A stretch of 59,124 nt of DNA from Candidatus Fermentithermobacillaceae bacterium (GTDB lineage: Bacteria; Bacillota; Sulfobacillia; Fermentithermobacillales; DUSS01). The notes under the pieces are model-generated. The model had not been told where the DNA came from. It was given only the letters and a program-made list of their open reading frames with translations, and ran no database searches. The stretch spans positions 1 to 59,124 of the forward strand of contig DYEQ01000015.1 of assembly GCA_020725645.1 (NCBI GenBank). Direction: 5' to 3'. Shown here piece by piece: positions 9,056 to 18,083 of this stretch; the stretch's first letter is position 1; each line of letters begins with the position of its first letter. The position numbers and the translations under genes are program-made.

Positions 9056-10594
9056 TCAGGCTTCTACCCTCGCTTCCATTCCCTGACTCGCGTCCACCGT
9101 CACCTCGGGTTCTGGTAGGTCCTCGACGTGAGTCTGGATCCACCCGAGTTCGTGCAGTTTCTCGATAACCCGTATCAACGTGAGATCACGGGCGAGCCGC
9201 CAGTCGGAGTATGGTACGTCAATTCCCTCTTCGAAGACCGCCACGTAGGGGTCAAAAGCTATCACCGGTGGACGGCCCCGTTTCAGGCAAGCGAGGTTGG
9301 CCTTGATCAGCGTGGCCCTTAGCTCGTCATACCGTCTGGCCATCAAGAACGCCCTGAAAAAGCCCCTGTCGTTTTCGTTCTTTACGTAGTCGGCAAGAGC
9401 ATCTCCCAATGAACGAATCTGGTCGATCCGGTCTTGATCCATGGTCACCACCTTCCTCAGGAAGAGTTCGGTCAAAGCCCAGGATACCAACTCGTACTCA
9501 CTCCGGAGCGAATACGTGGCCCTCGGGTCTCCAGGAATCCTGGTCCGCTCTGGAACCCGGAGAAAGTACCTCCGGATAAACCGGGCTGCATCCTCCGGTA
9601 ATCGCAAAAGGTCTTCGTACAGAACGTTGAACCTCGGTTCGGCCGAGGCCTCCAGTGATTGAGCGCCCCTACCTTTCTTACCGGCCACCAGTTGCCATCC
9701 CCGCGCACACAAACGACGCCACTGGTCCACATACTTAGAGCCCACCGCCGCCTCGATGAAGTCGATGGTCTCTACCGGTAAATGGTAGATATCAAGACCA
9801 ACGCCCTGTCCGCTGTTCGACAGGTGGTAGGCAGTAATGGGCGCAGGCAGACCTGCCTTCCCAGCGGCGATCCTCTTCGTTTCTATTCCCAGTAGAGTAT
9901 CAATGAGTGCGGTTCCGGCTCGGTGGACCGGCTCCGGCAGCTTCTTCTCCCCGGCCTGACGGGCTGCGTCGATAAGCTTGCGGTTCCTCTGGAGGAATTC
10001 AGCTGCAAAGCGGTAGGCGAGGTCCGGTTGGTCCGCGTGAACCACCAGGAACCTGCCTCCCACTTTCAGCGACCCCAGTGGAAAGGCGTGAATGGCCAGA
10101 AGTGCCTCCCCCGATATGGGCAGCCCGGAGTCACCGTAGGGATAGAAGTTGATGGTATCCTCGCCCGTGGTCAGGGGCACATGCTGTCGAAATGTCCTGC
10201 CGGGAGGCAAGTGGTCTTTGAGGTCGAAGGATATCGCAACAGCCGGTTCCCCCGTAAACACACACCTCTCGTTAAGCCTGGAGATGTCCGGCCTGTACGC
10301 TCTCAGAACCTTCCGTGCGTATTCTTGCCGCTTCTCCGGCTGGTCCTTCCACGAAGGCTGACTGAACCCCGAGTTCGATGTGAATATGACAGTCAACGCC
10401 GACTTGAGAGGTTCCTCCGGGTAGGTCTCCTCCATGTAGTCCGCGATGGCGTCCAGATCTTCGTACGTGAGGTCAGCCGGGTCCATCTTCTCCGCGAAGG
10501 CACAGATGGTTGCCACGCCCACATCGAGCAAGGGGTGTCCCGTATACTTCAGCTTTGGTCTCAGTTCAATCTCCCCCCTTTCCGTAACGTGCAC
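9056..10594 (-). CDS. cas8: Cascade large subunit Cas8 (Cst1-like)
   Basis: A 512-aa protein in the large-subunit position. The layout (KLKYTGHPLLDVGVATICAF near the N-terminus, then an ERCVFTGE segment, and IRRYF mid-protein) matches my memory of Cst1, the Tneap-type Cas8. Its expected role is PAM recognition and Cas3 recruitment. The family is named for CXXC-CXXC motifs, but here only one cysteine survives in ERCVFTGEP, so the zinc site seems degenerate. The start is GTG with no strong Shine-Dalgarno; a GGGAGG lies ~35 nt upstream, too far to serve it. It is the first gene of the interference operon. A cas6 would be expected upstream but none is present. Confidence 0.82.
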   Translation of the reverse strand: MHVTERGEIELRPKLKYTGHPLLDVGVATICAFAEKMDPADLTYEDLDAIADYMEETYPEEPLKSALTVIFTSNSGFSQPSWKDQPEKRQEYARKVLRAYRPDISRLNERCVFTGEPAVAISFDLKDHLPPGRTFRQHVPLTTGEDTINFYPYGDSGLPISGEALLAIHAFPLGSLKVGGRFLVVHADQPDLAYRFAAEFLQRNRKLIDAARQAGEKKLPEPVHRAGTALIDTLLGIETKRIAAGKAGLPAPITAYHLSNSGQGVGLDIYHLPVETIDFIEAAVGSKYVDQWRRLCARGWQLVAGKKGRGAQSLEASAEPRFNVLYEDLLRLPEDAARFIRRYFLRVPERTRIPGDPRATYSLRSEYELVSWALTELFLRKVVTMDQDRIDQIRSLGDALADYVKNENDRGFFRAFLMARRYDELRATLIKANLACLKRGRPPVIAFDPYVAVFEEGIDVPYSDWRLARDLTLIRVIEKLHELGWIQTHVEDLPEPEVTVDASQGMEARVEA

Positions 10595-10903
10595 ATCCGA
10601 CGCCTGTCTTTCAGAGACGGTGCGGTGCTACCTCCCGCACTGATACGTGCAGTACGTCCGACTCCCCGCTTTAACCTTTCTGACGGCGAAATGGTCCCGA
10701 CCGGGTCATCTAACGCCAACTTCTCGAGGGAGACATTCCCTGCCCGTAATCAAAATCCCTTCCTTAAGAATTCCTGCACTCGTTCTCAGCGTGCCCTGCA
10801 TACCCGCAGACCGCCTCTATAGGTACTTCCGGCTGGAACACGCAGTTAGCGCAGACCGTTAGGAAAGGGTGTGGTTTCTGGAGGTAGGTACGAAGGGAAC
10901 CAC
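10595..10903. other. Gap upstream of cas8, 309 bp, no gene seen
   Basis: This gap holds the expected promoter of the interference cas operon and the end of the DISARM-like operon. Both strands show only short frames without recognisable protein character. In particular there is no Cas6-like RAMP sequence. I see no clear terminator stem followed by a T-run and no convincing -35/-10 pair. Confidence 0.5.
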
Positions 10904-11731
10904 TCACTCTGGTTTATCGGTCATGCTTTCGGATTCTTTGTCAACGCTTTTCTGCTCGCGTACAACGTGCGTAGAACTTCCGGATGACCCGTAGAGCTTA
11001 TAATCGAGTCCAGAAGCAGGATGATGCCCCGTCGACGGATGCTCGAGTCGAACTACCTGAGCAAGTCCAGGTATGAACCTTCCAGGGTGCTCCTTCCTGT
11101 TCCCGGCGTATTCGCATAGAGACTTCAGTCCACAAATATCACACGCTGGACGACCCGAGCGGCAGACCTGTGCGGCAAAATCAAGCAAACCGTAAGAGTA
11201 TTCAACACAATGGTCGCTTGAGACATGCTGAGTTGCCAGCTCAAGAAACCATTTGCGACGTCGAGTTTCTGGATCAGCTCGTAAGCCGTACAGTCTCGAG
11301 AAAACCCTGACTACGTTTGTATCAATGATCACATCCGGTATACCGAAACCAAAGACCCTGATCGCACCACAGATGTAGCTACCTATACCTGGTACGGCAA
11401 GCAAGTGCTGCCTCTCTGCGGGGATCTCGCCATCATGCTCTGTAATCAGGTATTCCAGTCCTGCTCCCAGGTACCGAAACCGGCAGGGGCGTCCTAGAGA
11501 ACGCATGGCCGGCATAGCGTCATTAAGGTTTGCATATAGCAGGTGAACACTAGGATAGTTGTGTACAAGACGCTCAAAAACTGGTTCCACCTGGTCCGCA
11601 CGTGTCCTCTGCAGGAGCACCTCGGACAGATACACACGGAATGGAGTTCGGTTCCGTCGCCAGGAGTAGCTTCGCCCTCTCCTTGAATAATAGTCAGTCA
11701 AGAAGTCTGTGATTATCTTTCTGGTAGACAT
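10904..11731 (-). CDS. Mig-like HhH-GPD DNA glycosylase (T/G mismatch repair)
   Basis: A 275-aa EndoIII/MutY-superfamily DNA glycosylase. The helix-hairpin-helix reads VPGIGSYICGAI (113-124), with Tyr119 where EndoIII has its catalytic lysine; the HhH-GPD aspartate is Asp137 (IIDTNVVRVF). The archaeal Mig thymine glycosylase uses a Tyr/Asp pair at these places. A canonical Fe-S motif C-x6-C-x2-C-x5-C is at Cys190, 197, 200 and 206. It overlaps the end of the C5-methyltransferase gene by 19 bp, so the two are translationally coupled. The inferred role is removing T from T/G mismatches formed when 5-methylcytosine deaminates. The C-terminal ~65 residues are polar and unlike the family. A MutY-like adenine glycosylase is the alternative; the full MutY C-terminal domain is absent. 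Confidence 0.85.
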   Translation of the reverse strand: MSTRKIITDFLTDYYSRRGRSYSWRRNRTPFRVYLSEVLLQRTRADQVEPVFERLVHNYPSVHLLYANLNDAMPAMRSLGRPCRFRYLGAGLEYLITEHDGEIPAERQHLLAVPGIGSYICGAIRVFGFGIPDVIIDTNVVRVFSRLYGLRADPETRRRKWFLELATQHVSSDHCVEYSYGLLDFAAQVCRSGRPACDICGLKSLCEYAGNRKEHPGRFIPGLAQVVRLEHPSTGHHPASGLDYKLYGSSGSSTHVVREQKSVDKESESMTDKPE

Positions 11732-13125
11732 GCGCCATCCTTTTCCCTTGAAAGCCCTGGAGACTCCAGTACCTCGTAGATAGATTCTCCGATCGCTCTT
11801 GCGAGGAGAGGCGGTACGGCGTTGCCTATGTACCTGTAGCGAAGGTTTCCAGGCGCCATAAAGACAAAATCATCCGGAAAGGACTGAATCCGGGCCACCT
11901 CGCGCACGGTAAATGTTCGTGCCTGACTGCTATCCGGATGAATGAACCTGTTCCCGTCCTTCTGTAGATGGGCAAAGACAGTCGTACACGGCTTATCCCA
12001 CAAGTGCTTTCTGTATTTGTCTTCAAAACTGTTCATGTCATATTTGATCAGCGGCTTTAGACTCTCAAGCGCGGAATCCGAACCGTAGAATATGTCCTTC
12101 GATGTAGAGCCCGGCGGCATCAGTTCGAACAGCTGAATGTCAGACAGCTGCTGGCCCCTGGCCACGTGACCTGTTAATCTGGCGTCAGACCTGGCAGGTT
12201 TTATGAAGTCCAGGAACAGCCTCCCCTGAACGCTCACCTTGTTCTTGTGGGCCCAGAACCGTTCCCAGTGATAGGGCACATCATCCTCGCCACGGTACCG
12301 TTTCGCATTCAGAGTCGCTATTCTCACCTTTTGTTCGGGTGATAAGCCCGCCATGGTGACGTGGGCCTGAAGCACAGGCAGATCACCAATTGCATCATAC
12401 AGCGTAACATAAGGCAGAGTACCGGGTACCTCGCCCCCCGGAGAATGGGTTTGCCTTGGACGCCGATTGCTCACACCGAGTCGGTTAGCGATAATGAACA
12501 CCCGTACCCTGGTCTGGGGCACCCCGAAGTCAGCAGCATTAAGCTTCACGTAATCGTGGGGATAATCGCTGAAGCGCGTCGTATAGCCACACTCTTTGAT
12601 CGCGCGGATCACCAGGTCGATGTACCTGTTTCCCTGACTGTCCTTCTTTGTCAACATCCCCTGTACGTTCTCAAACACTAGAAACGCAGGCTTCAGCTCC
12701 TGTACGAGTCTCACATATTCCAGATAGAGCCAGTCTCGATCGTCTTTCAGCCATCTTTCTCTCAAGCGTCGTGGCGCGCTACGCGGTCCGATTGAGGAAA
12801 AAGACTGACACGGAGGACCACCCAGTATGACGTCAACCCGACCGTTGCATCTCTCAACGATTTCGCGATGAGTACGTGGATCGGTAAGATCTGCCTTCAG
12901 CACAACGTCCGGATTGCGACCGCGGCGCTTGAGATTCTCACGCAGAGTCTCACAGGCGTAGTGGTCTTTCTCCACAGCACAGACAAGTTCAAAGGCTGGA
13001 TCACCGCCCGGTGTCCTGACCAGCTCGAAGCCATAGGACAACCCGCCTATCCCGGCGAATAAGTCCAGTACACGGTAACACTTGCTCAGGTAACCTCTCC
13101 TCCTCGCAATCAAGAACCGACGCAA
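11713..13125 (-). CDS. drmMII: DNA (cytosine-5-)-methyltransferase, DrmMII-like
   Basis: Methylates cytosine C5 using S-adenosylmethionine, presumably marking host DNA as self. All main C5-MTase motifs are seen: I (DLFAGIGGLSYGF, about 21-33), IV with nucleophile Cys106 (GGPPCQSFS), VI (FENVQGM, 151-157), VIII (QTRVRVF, 204-210), and IX-X (VARIQSFPDDF, GNAVPPLLARAI). At 470 aa it is of normal size, with a variable target-recognition region after motif VIII. The start is a TTG two bases after the drmB stop; AGGAGGAG lies inside the frame a few codons later, so a nearby non-ATG start is possible. Its position after drmA-drmB and the C5 chemistry fit class 2 DISARM. The target sequence cannot be predicted. 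Confidence 0.92.
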   Translation of the reverse strand: MRRFLIARRRGYLSKCYRVLDLFAGIGGLSYGFELVRTPGGDPAFELVCAVEKDHYACETLRENLKRRGRNPDVVLKADLTDPRTHREIVERCNGRVDVILGGPPCQSFSSIGPRSAPRRLRERWLKDDRDWLYLEYVRLVQELKPAFLVFENVQGMLTKKDSQGNRYIDLVIRAIKECGYTTRFSDYPHDYVKLNAADFGVPQTRVRVFIIANRLGVSNRRPRQTHSPGGEVPGTLPYVTLYDAIGDLPVLQAHVTMAGLSPEQKVRIATLNAKRYRGEDDVPYHWERFWAHKNKVSVQGRLFLDFIKPARSDARLTGHVARGQQLSDIQLFELMPPGSTSKDIFYGSDSALESLKPLIKYDMNSFEDKYRKHLWDKPCTTVFAHLQKDGNRFIHPDSSQARTFTVREVARIQSFPDDFVFMAPGNLRYRYIGNAVPPLLARAIGESIYEVLESPGLSREKDGACLPER

Positions 13126-13127
13126 AT

Positions 13128-14936
13128 TCAGTGAGGATCATGGTCGTCCCTGTCAATCAGTTCGCTGAAAAACCCTATAGAACCATCGTCCAGTGTGCCC
13201 ACGAGCGCCGCGCGGTCAAGGTAACAGTTTCGCTTTTCGCAGCTGGTTTCCGGAAGCAGTGTACACGCGTGGCAGGCAGCCAGGTTCAGCGCATCCATTC
13301 CCTGGCCGGCCGATTCAATGCATAAAGGGTCCTCGGAACACCAGCATGCCCCTTCCAGCATGCGGAGGAAGGTATCCTCCAGCCGTTCCGGGAATCCCTC
13401 TCGCACCAGCCCACCGAGGCTGCCTTCCGAGTCGCTGGCGGCAGTGTAAATGAGAATTCCTGCCATATCGAACCGCTCCGTTTCGTGTGCGAATGTGCAG
13501 TAAATTCGTTCCTTCAGGGAGGCAGTGGAATAACCGCAATCCGCAATGATCTGTCTGATCAGAAGGTGTGACAGAGTGTGCAGCAGCACGTAGCGCGGAG
13601 AAAAGCCACTGCCTTTTCGAGCCAGATAATGCCTGATGAAACGCGGCGAATCGTATCTCTTCCTGACTGCGGAACGGTTCTCCCATTCGGAAAGTTTATC
13701 TTCTCTTAGCTTTATGAAGATACCCTCTCCCTTGAGTTCCAGCGCAGGCAGCCAATCTTTTTTCTCACGACTGACCGGATTGTAGGTAGTCGGATCATCC
13801 ACGTCATACTCAGGATCTATGCGTCTGAAGCCCAGCAGTGCCATGACCTCCCGCAGACGTGTACACAGGACCACGCGATCAACGTACTCCTGTACCGCGG
13901 GCGGCACACCGACATCTATCGTCCTGAACTCTCCTTCGTCATCTCCAGAGCCAAGTAAAAAGGCTCGGTACTCTCCTTCGATAATCTCCTGCCACGTCCG
14001 GGGGCCCACTGCCCCACCGCTATCGTATTCGTATTTGTACCTTGCTTGTTGCCATAATTCCTGCGCAGTACAACGACACAGATCCGTAAGGCGCAAGCTT
14101 TCGACCACCGCCTCGAAAGCATGCTGTTCATTTCTCTCTACCAGGACCTTTAGTATGGACCACTTTCTTCCAAGTTCGTACTGGATTTTGCTGCTCCAGG
14201 GGGGTATTGACAGTGCACTTACGTTGACCGGAAAATGCAGATTCGTTGCCCCGCGCAATAGAGTATACACCCTCTGGTTACACGGAACCGGATCTACGTC
14301 ATCAGACCACGGACGTCGACCCGTACAGACGAAACCTTTCAGACCGTTCCCCCCTACACTTCCCATCATGCTCCTCCACTGGCCACAACTCCGGCACTTA
14401 ATAACGATGCCGTCCAGCCCTGATCTCTGGGAACTCATCGTGATCTCCAGCTCGGGTGGCCGGGGATCCGGGCACTGCTCGCCACGGTGAACCCACCAGA
14501 CATAGGGAAAATCATCCAGATGCCCATTCCTGCAGGCCACCACAAAGCGCGAGGGTATGAGACGTGTCCTGCATCTCGGGCACACAGGATGTCTGTTAGC
14601 TGGAAAGTTGAATGTTTTGAAGGGGGCGAGCCGCCGGCATTTCGGACAATACATCCAGGTCGGAAATCTGAAAGCTGGTATCCCTACATGGTTGTTCTCC
14701 TCAGATTGGTCTGCGGGCAGGGTAACGAAGTGCTTTACTTTAAGGTAAGCTTGAAGATTCTCCTCCTGCAGAAAAGCATCCGGGTTGCCTTCGAACCTCC
14801 AGAAATCGGTACCGGCGATGATTACCGACTCGCGGGGTAGACTCGCTATGGCGCCACATCCGTAGCCCGTAAACAGTTGAGTCCGCCGCAGTTTACCCGC
14901 TTGTAACAGTGGCTTCTTTTTCCCGCTGAAATCCAT
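13128..14936 (-). CDS. drmB: DISARM protein DrmB (DUF1998)
   Basis: A 602-aa DrmB-type protein; in DISARM it forms the core DNA-loading complex with DrmA. The N-terminus LRRTQLFTGYGCGAIASLP is the family hallmark. Zinc-ribbon cysteines are at Cys97/Cys100 (WMYCPKCRR) and Cys119/Cys122 (VCPRCRT), with a further CRNGHLDDFPY segment. The C-terminal DUF1998 part has HTLSHLLIRQ and AGILIYTAASDSEGSLGG, plus a second cysteine cluster (CHACTLLPETSCEKRNC). The gene is 3 bp after drmA and 2 bp before the methyltransferase, so it lies inside one operon. Confidence 0.93.
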   Translation of the reverse strand: MDFSGKKKPLLQAGKLRRTQLFTGYGCGAIASLPRESVIIAGTDFWRFEGNPDAFLQEENLQAYLKVKHFVTLPADQSEENNHVGIPAFRFPTWMYCPKCRRLAPFKTFNFPANRHPVCPRCRTRLIPSRFVVACRNGHLDDFPYVWWVHRGEQCPDPRPPELEITMSSQRSGLDGIVIKCRSCGQWRSMMGSVGGNGLKGFVCTGRRPWSDDVDPVPCNQRVYTLLRGATNLHFPVNVSALSIPPWSSKIQYELGRKWSILKVLVERNEQHAFEAVVESLRLTDLCRCTAQELWQQARYKYEYDSGGAVGPRTWQEIIEGEYRAFLLGSGDDEGEFRTIDVGVPPAVQEYVDRVVLCTRLREVMALLGFRRIDPEYDVDDPTTYNPVSREKKDWLPALELKGEGIFIKLREDKLSEWENRSAVRKRYDSPRFIRHYLARKGSGFSPRYVLLHTLSHLLIRQIIADCGYSTASLKERIYCTFAHETERFDMAGILIYTAASDSEGSLGGLVREGFPERLEDTFLRMLEGACWCSEDPLCIESAGQGMDALNLAACHACTLLPETSCEKRNCYLDRAALVGTLDDGSIGFFSELIDRDDHDPH

Positions 14937-14939
14937 CCC

Positions 14940-17900
14940 CTACACCTCCACGTAAACATCGCATTCCACATCAACGTCACGCATAGAATTCAGTGTTGGG
15001 AAGGCACCCGAATTATCGGCAAATCTCGTAGTGAGCAGAGCATTCGCAGAGCTGTCGCGGAATCTCTGGTAGACAAGATCCGAGCCCGCCATGCTTTCCC
15101 ATCGTTCGAGAATCGCATTCAACTCCCTCCGCGTATTGTTCGTCTCCGATGGGTCAACCTGATTCGCACGGTCCGTTATTTTGCTCATGATCTGCTCAAC
15201 GCGTCTCCGAAACGCACCGACCTTTCCTGCGTCTCCGTTGCCCCGGAGTTCTGGAATGAGGTGGCGGCACAGGCTTACAAGAACTGCGTGCAGTGCCCTC
15301 TCTCGAGCCCGCTCTGCAAACGGGGTGACGCTGGTAGCCTCCACGTACCGGTAGAGTGAAGCGTGATAGGACTGAAAACTCTCGTAGTGAGAACGATCGC
15401 GGCTTCGGGAAGCATCGTACATGACTACCACTAGCCCAGGAGTCCTGCGCCCCACCCGGCTGGTAGCCTGAATGTATTCGGAACTCGATTTAGGTTGCCC
15501 CTGAACAACCATTAATCCGAGACGTCCGACATCAACGCCAACCGACAGCATGCTGGAAGCCAGAATCACATCGTAACAACCATGGTCGGGATAGCAAACT
15601 TCGAGTCCAGCCAGTATTGTGCCAATTTCTGAGCTTTTCCTCCTGCTCGTAAGTTCATCCAGATTAAGATATCGAGGCGGACGGACTTTGCCGGGGAAAA
15701 GCATCTTGAACTTGGTTTCGTATAAATACCCGAGCCGGCCCATGACGTCATCCTGTATGTTGATGACCGCCCCTCCCAGCTGCTTGAGGGTGTTGAAGTA
15801 CCCTGTCAGCGTCCAAAAAGAATCAATTACTTCGTCTGGAAAGCCTCTCTGGACAAGATAATCCCTCCCCAGCAGCAGCACCGAGTAGACCCGGATCAGC
15901 AACGTGCTTCCACTTGCCCCCGGCGCCAGAATCCCGAGATACCGGCGCGTTGGTTTATCGGCCCTGCTGGTTACCCGGGCGAAGTGGCAGTCCCGGATAT
16001 CCAGGCCCTGCGGGGGAAACTGCCGGTAGTCCCGACCGTACAAGCCACGAATCTGGCCGCTCGCATTGCGGATTGTTGCTGTGGAAGAGATAATCTTCAC
16101 TTTTGTGCCGTCGTACTCGCATAGCTCGTTTACCGCCACCTCGTAGAGACCCGCAATTGTCCCCAGCGGGCCTGAGATCAGATGCAGCTCGTCCTGGATG
16201 ATTAGCTCGGGAGGGAGCCATCCGGTCCTGATACCAAACATCTTGCCCACGTCCGGCTGCCACGTCATGCGCGCATACTTATCCAGGGTACTTACAACCA
16301 GCGCGGGGCCCCATTGGTAAATGTCTTCATCCACCAGATAAACAGGAAGCCCCCCGTGAAACGGGCATTCTTCACCGGGACAGATTATAATCATCCTGTT
16401 GGAAATCACCTCATAGTGCTGGGGGCCGATTTGTGATCCACACCAGGGGCAGCGGAGAACCTGACACGGATTGGCCTCATCTTCGCCAAGGGCATCAAAT
16501 CCGTTTTCCGTTATCTTCTTGAGTGCTCTCGTCGCGTCTTCCCGGCGGTTCGGCGTCAGACCTTCACCCACCCACAGACCAGCAGCAATCTCGGTGTCGC
16601 CCAGCAAACCCGGCAGTTCCCTGCGGATCAGCTCACACGCACATACGAGGGCCGCAGCACGTTCAAACTGCTGCAGGGTCAGAAGGCGAAGGGTGTACCG
16701 CATGATAACAGCCACTCCTACTCCGGACCTCTTCTCAGCAACAGCGCGCAGCCGCCTCAGGAAAATCGCAAACGCCGCTAGCCCCAGGTAAGCTTCGGTC
16801 TTCCCTCCGCCCGTCGGAAACCAGAGCAGGTCGACCACCTCTCGGTACCGATCATCGTGGCGCGCAATCGAACTGAGTTCCTGCAGAATGAACGCCAGCT
16901 GAAAGGGGTACCACCCGGGTTCTTCGCCCGGAGGACACTTCTTTGCTGCCGCGGGCCTCCGCTGGTGCATCAGCATTGCCCGGTTCATAAGCTGAAAAGC
17001 CTGCCGGACAATGCTATCCGTGGCCAGCAGATCAATTCCGGCCTTGATGCGCTCCAGGCTTTCGCGACATTTTTCCAGGTTCTGATGAGCTGCCTCGCGG
17101 TAACGTTCGGGAAGTCCGTCAACCAGCGCTGCCTGCCCTGCAATCCAGTCCTGGTACGACCTGGCGATTTCTCGAAGTCCTGACGTGACTTCCGGCACAG
17201 AGCAGCCAGCCAGGAACCTGAAGGTCAGTACCTCCCTCCTCACATGCACGGCATGTTCCATCTGTTCCAACTCGCAGGCCGGAATAAACTCTGTCCAGAT
17301 CTCCGTGGCATAGTCGCCCGCAGACCGCCAGTTCACACTGCACCCGTGTCCCACGGCAAAAGCCGGGTTGTGCCGGTAAAGCATCTCCAGGTTCAGAACC
17401 TCGGGGTCCTGCTTTAAATCAACCCGGGGTTTCCTGACCATAAAGGGCCCCTGCTCACCTGCTTCCCCCCGGATCACGATGCGTGGCTGAAAGAAAGTGG
17501 ACGCACAGTCAAGGTCACGATCTCGCGTTGCCCTGTTGATGTTAACCATCGACACTGTGACCGTTTTGGCACCATTGTCGTAGGACTTATGCAGATAGCT
17601 GCGTAATTCGAGCCCCTGGTGTAACAGTTGTACGTGCTCACGCTCTTTCGGGTCCAGCCTGATCTCAAAAGGAACTGTCTTCGCGTGACGCCGCCACTGC
17701 TTACGCCTCTGATGCGTTCCCTCGGTTTGTTCAGGCACATACCAGGCAAAACTGACTTCTCCGCACAGTCTTCTGACGGCCGGTCGCACGGTGAAGGAAA
17801 CGGCTATTGACGAGGGATAGCTCGAATAGCACAGGTTTACCGGAAGTTCAAGGTCTTCGGTATCATCACACAACTGGCCCTTCTCTGCGTCTTCATCGGA

Positions 17901-18074
17901 TACGGGCGTACCCTGCGGAAAGAGTCTGCCGCAGATATAGTATTCGTCCGGCCAGGTATCGCCTATTACCTCATCTTCGGTCACAGGTCCATAAAGGTCT
18001 TTGCGCAGAAGATCTTCGAGAATATCGCGTGCCCGGTAGTAGTCGTCAAGACCCAACTCCCCTCCCCCTCCCAC
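14940..18074 (-). CDS. drmA: DISARM helicase DrmA
   Basis: A 1044-aa SF2 helicase; in DISARM DrmA pairs with DrmB and translocates on incoming DNA. Walker A is FPTGGGKTEAYLG (about 419-431), the DEAH-box equivalent is DELH (628-631, in IIQDELHLISG), SAT-type motif III is ISSTATI, and the motif V-VI region is SVGVDVGRLGLMVV, then EYIQATSRVGRR. A zinc finger (RCPWCGSQ, CPGEECPFH, about 541-573) is inserted between motifs, as in the family. The segment after motif VI (YDASRSRDRSHYESFQSYH) is also family-like. The N-terminal ~400 residues are a DrmA-specific region. The gene is 9 bp after the UvrD-like gene. Confidence 0.93.
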   Translation of the reverse strand: MGGGGELGLDDYYRARDILEDLLRKDLYGPVTEDEVIGDTWPDEYYICGRLFPQGTPVSDEDAEKGQLCDDTEDLELPVNLCYSSYPSSIAVSFTVRPAVRRLCGEVSFAWYVPEQTEGTHQRRKQWRRHAKTVPFEIRLDPKEREHVQLLHQGLELRSYLHKSYDNGAKTVTVSMVNINRATRDRDLDCASTFFQPRIVIRGEAGEQGPFMVRKPRVDLKQDPEVLNLEMLYRHNPAFAVGHGCSVNWRSAGDYATEIWTEFIPACELEQMEHAVHVRREVLTFRFLAGCSVPEVTSGLREIARSYQDWIAGQAALVDGLPERYREAAHQNLEKCRESLERIKAGIDLLATDSIVRQAFQLMNRAMLMHQRRPAAAKKCPPGEEPGWYPFQLAFILQELSSIARHDDRYREVVDLLWFPTGGGKTEAYLGLAAFAIFLRRLRAVAEKRSGVGVAVIMRYTLRLLTLQQFERAAALVCACELIRRELPGLLGDTEIAAGLWVGEGLTPNRREDATRALKKITENGFDALGEDEANPCQVLRCPWCGSQIGPQHYEVISNRMIIICPGEECPFHGGLPVYLVDEDIYQWGPALVVSTLDKYARMTWQPDVGKMFGIRTGWLPPELIIQDELHLISGPLGTIAGLYEVAVNELCEYDGTKVKIISSTATIRNASGQIRGLYGRDYRQFPPQGLDIRDCHFARVTSRADKPTRRYLGILAPGASGSTLLIRVYSVLLLGRDYLVQRGFPDEVIDSFWTLTGYFNTLKQLGGAVINIQDDVMGRLGYLYETKFKMLFPGKVRPPRYLNLDELTSRRKSSEIGTILAGLEVCYPDHGCYDVILASSMLSVGVDVGRLGLMVVQGQPKSSSEYIQATSRVGRRTPGLVVVMYDASRSRDRSHYESFQSYHASLYRYVEATSVTPFAERARERALHAVLVSLCRHLIPELRGNGDAGKVGAFRRRVEQIMSKITDRANQVDPSETNNTRRELNAILERWESMAGSDLVYQRFRDSSANALLTTRFADNSGAFPTLNSMRDVDVECDVYVEV

Positions 18075-18083
18075 GTAAGCCCT

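Noticed and set aside
9923-10822. A 299-codon plus-strand open frame
   Set aside because: Antisense to cas8 with no ribosome site and no recognisable motif.
10595-10903. A short cas6 upstream of cas8
   Set aside because: All frames here are short and lack the glycine-rich RAMP C-terminus.
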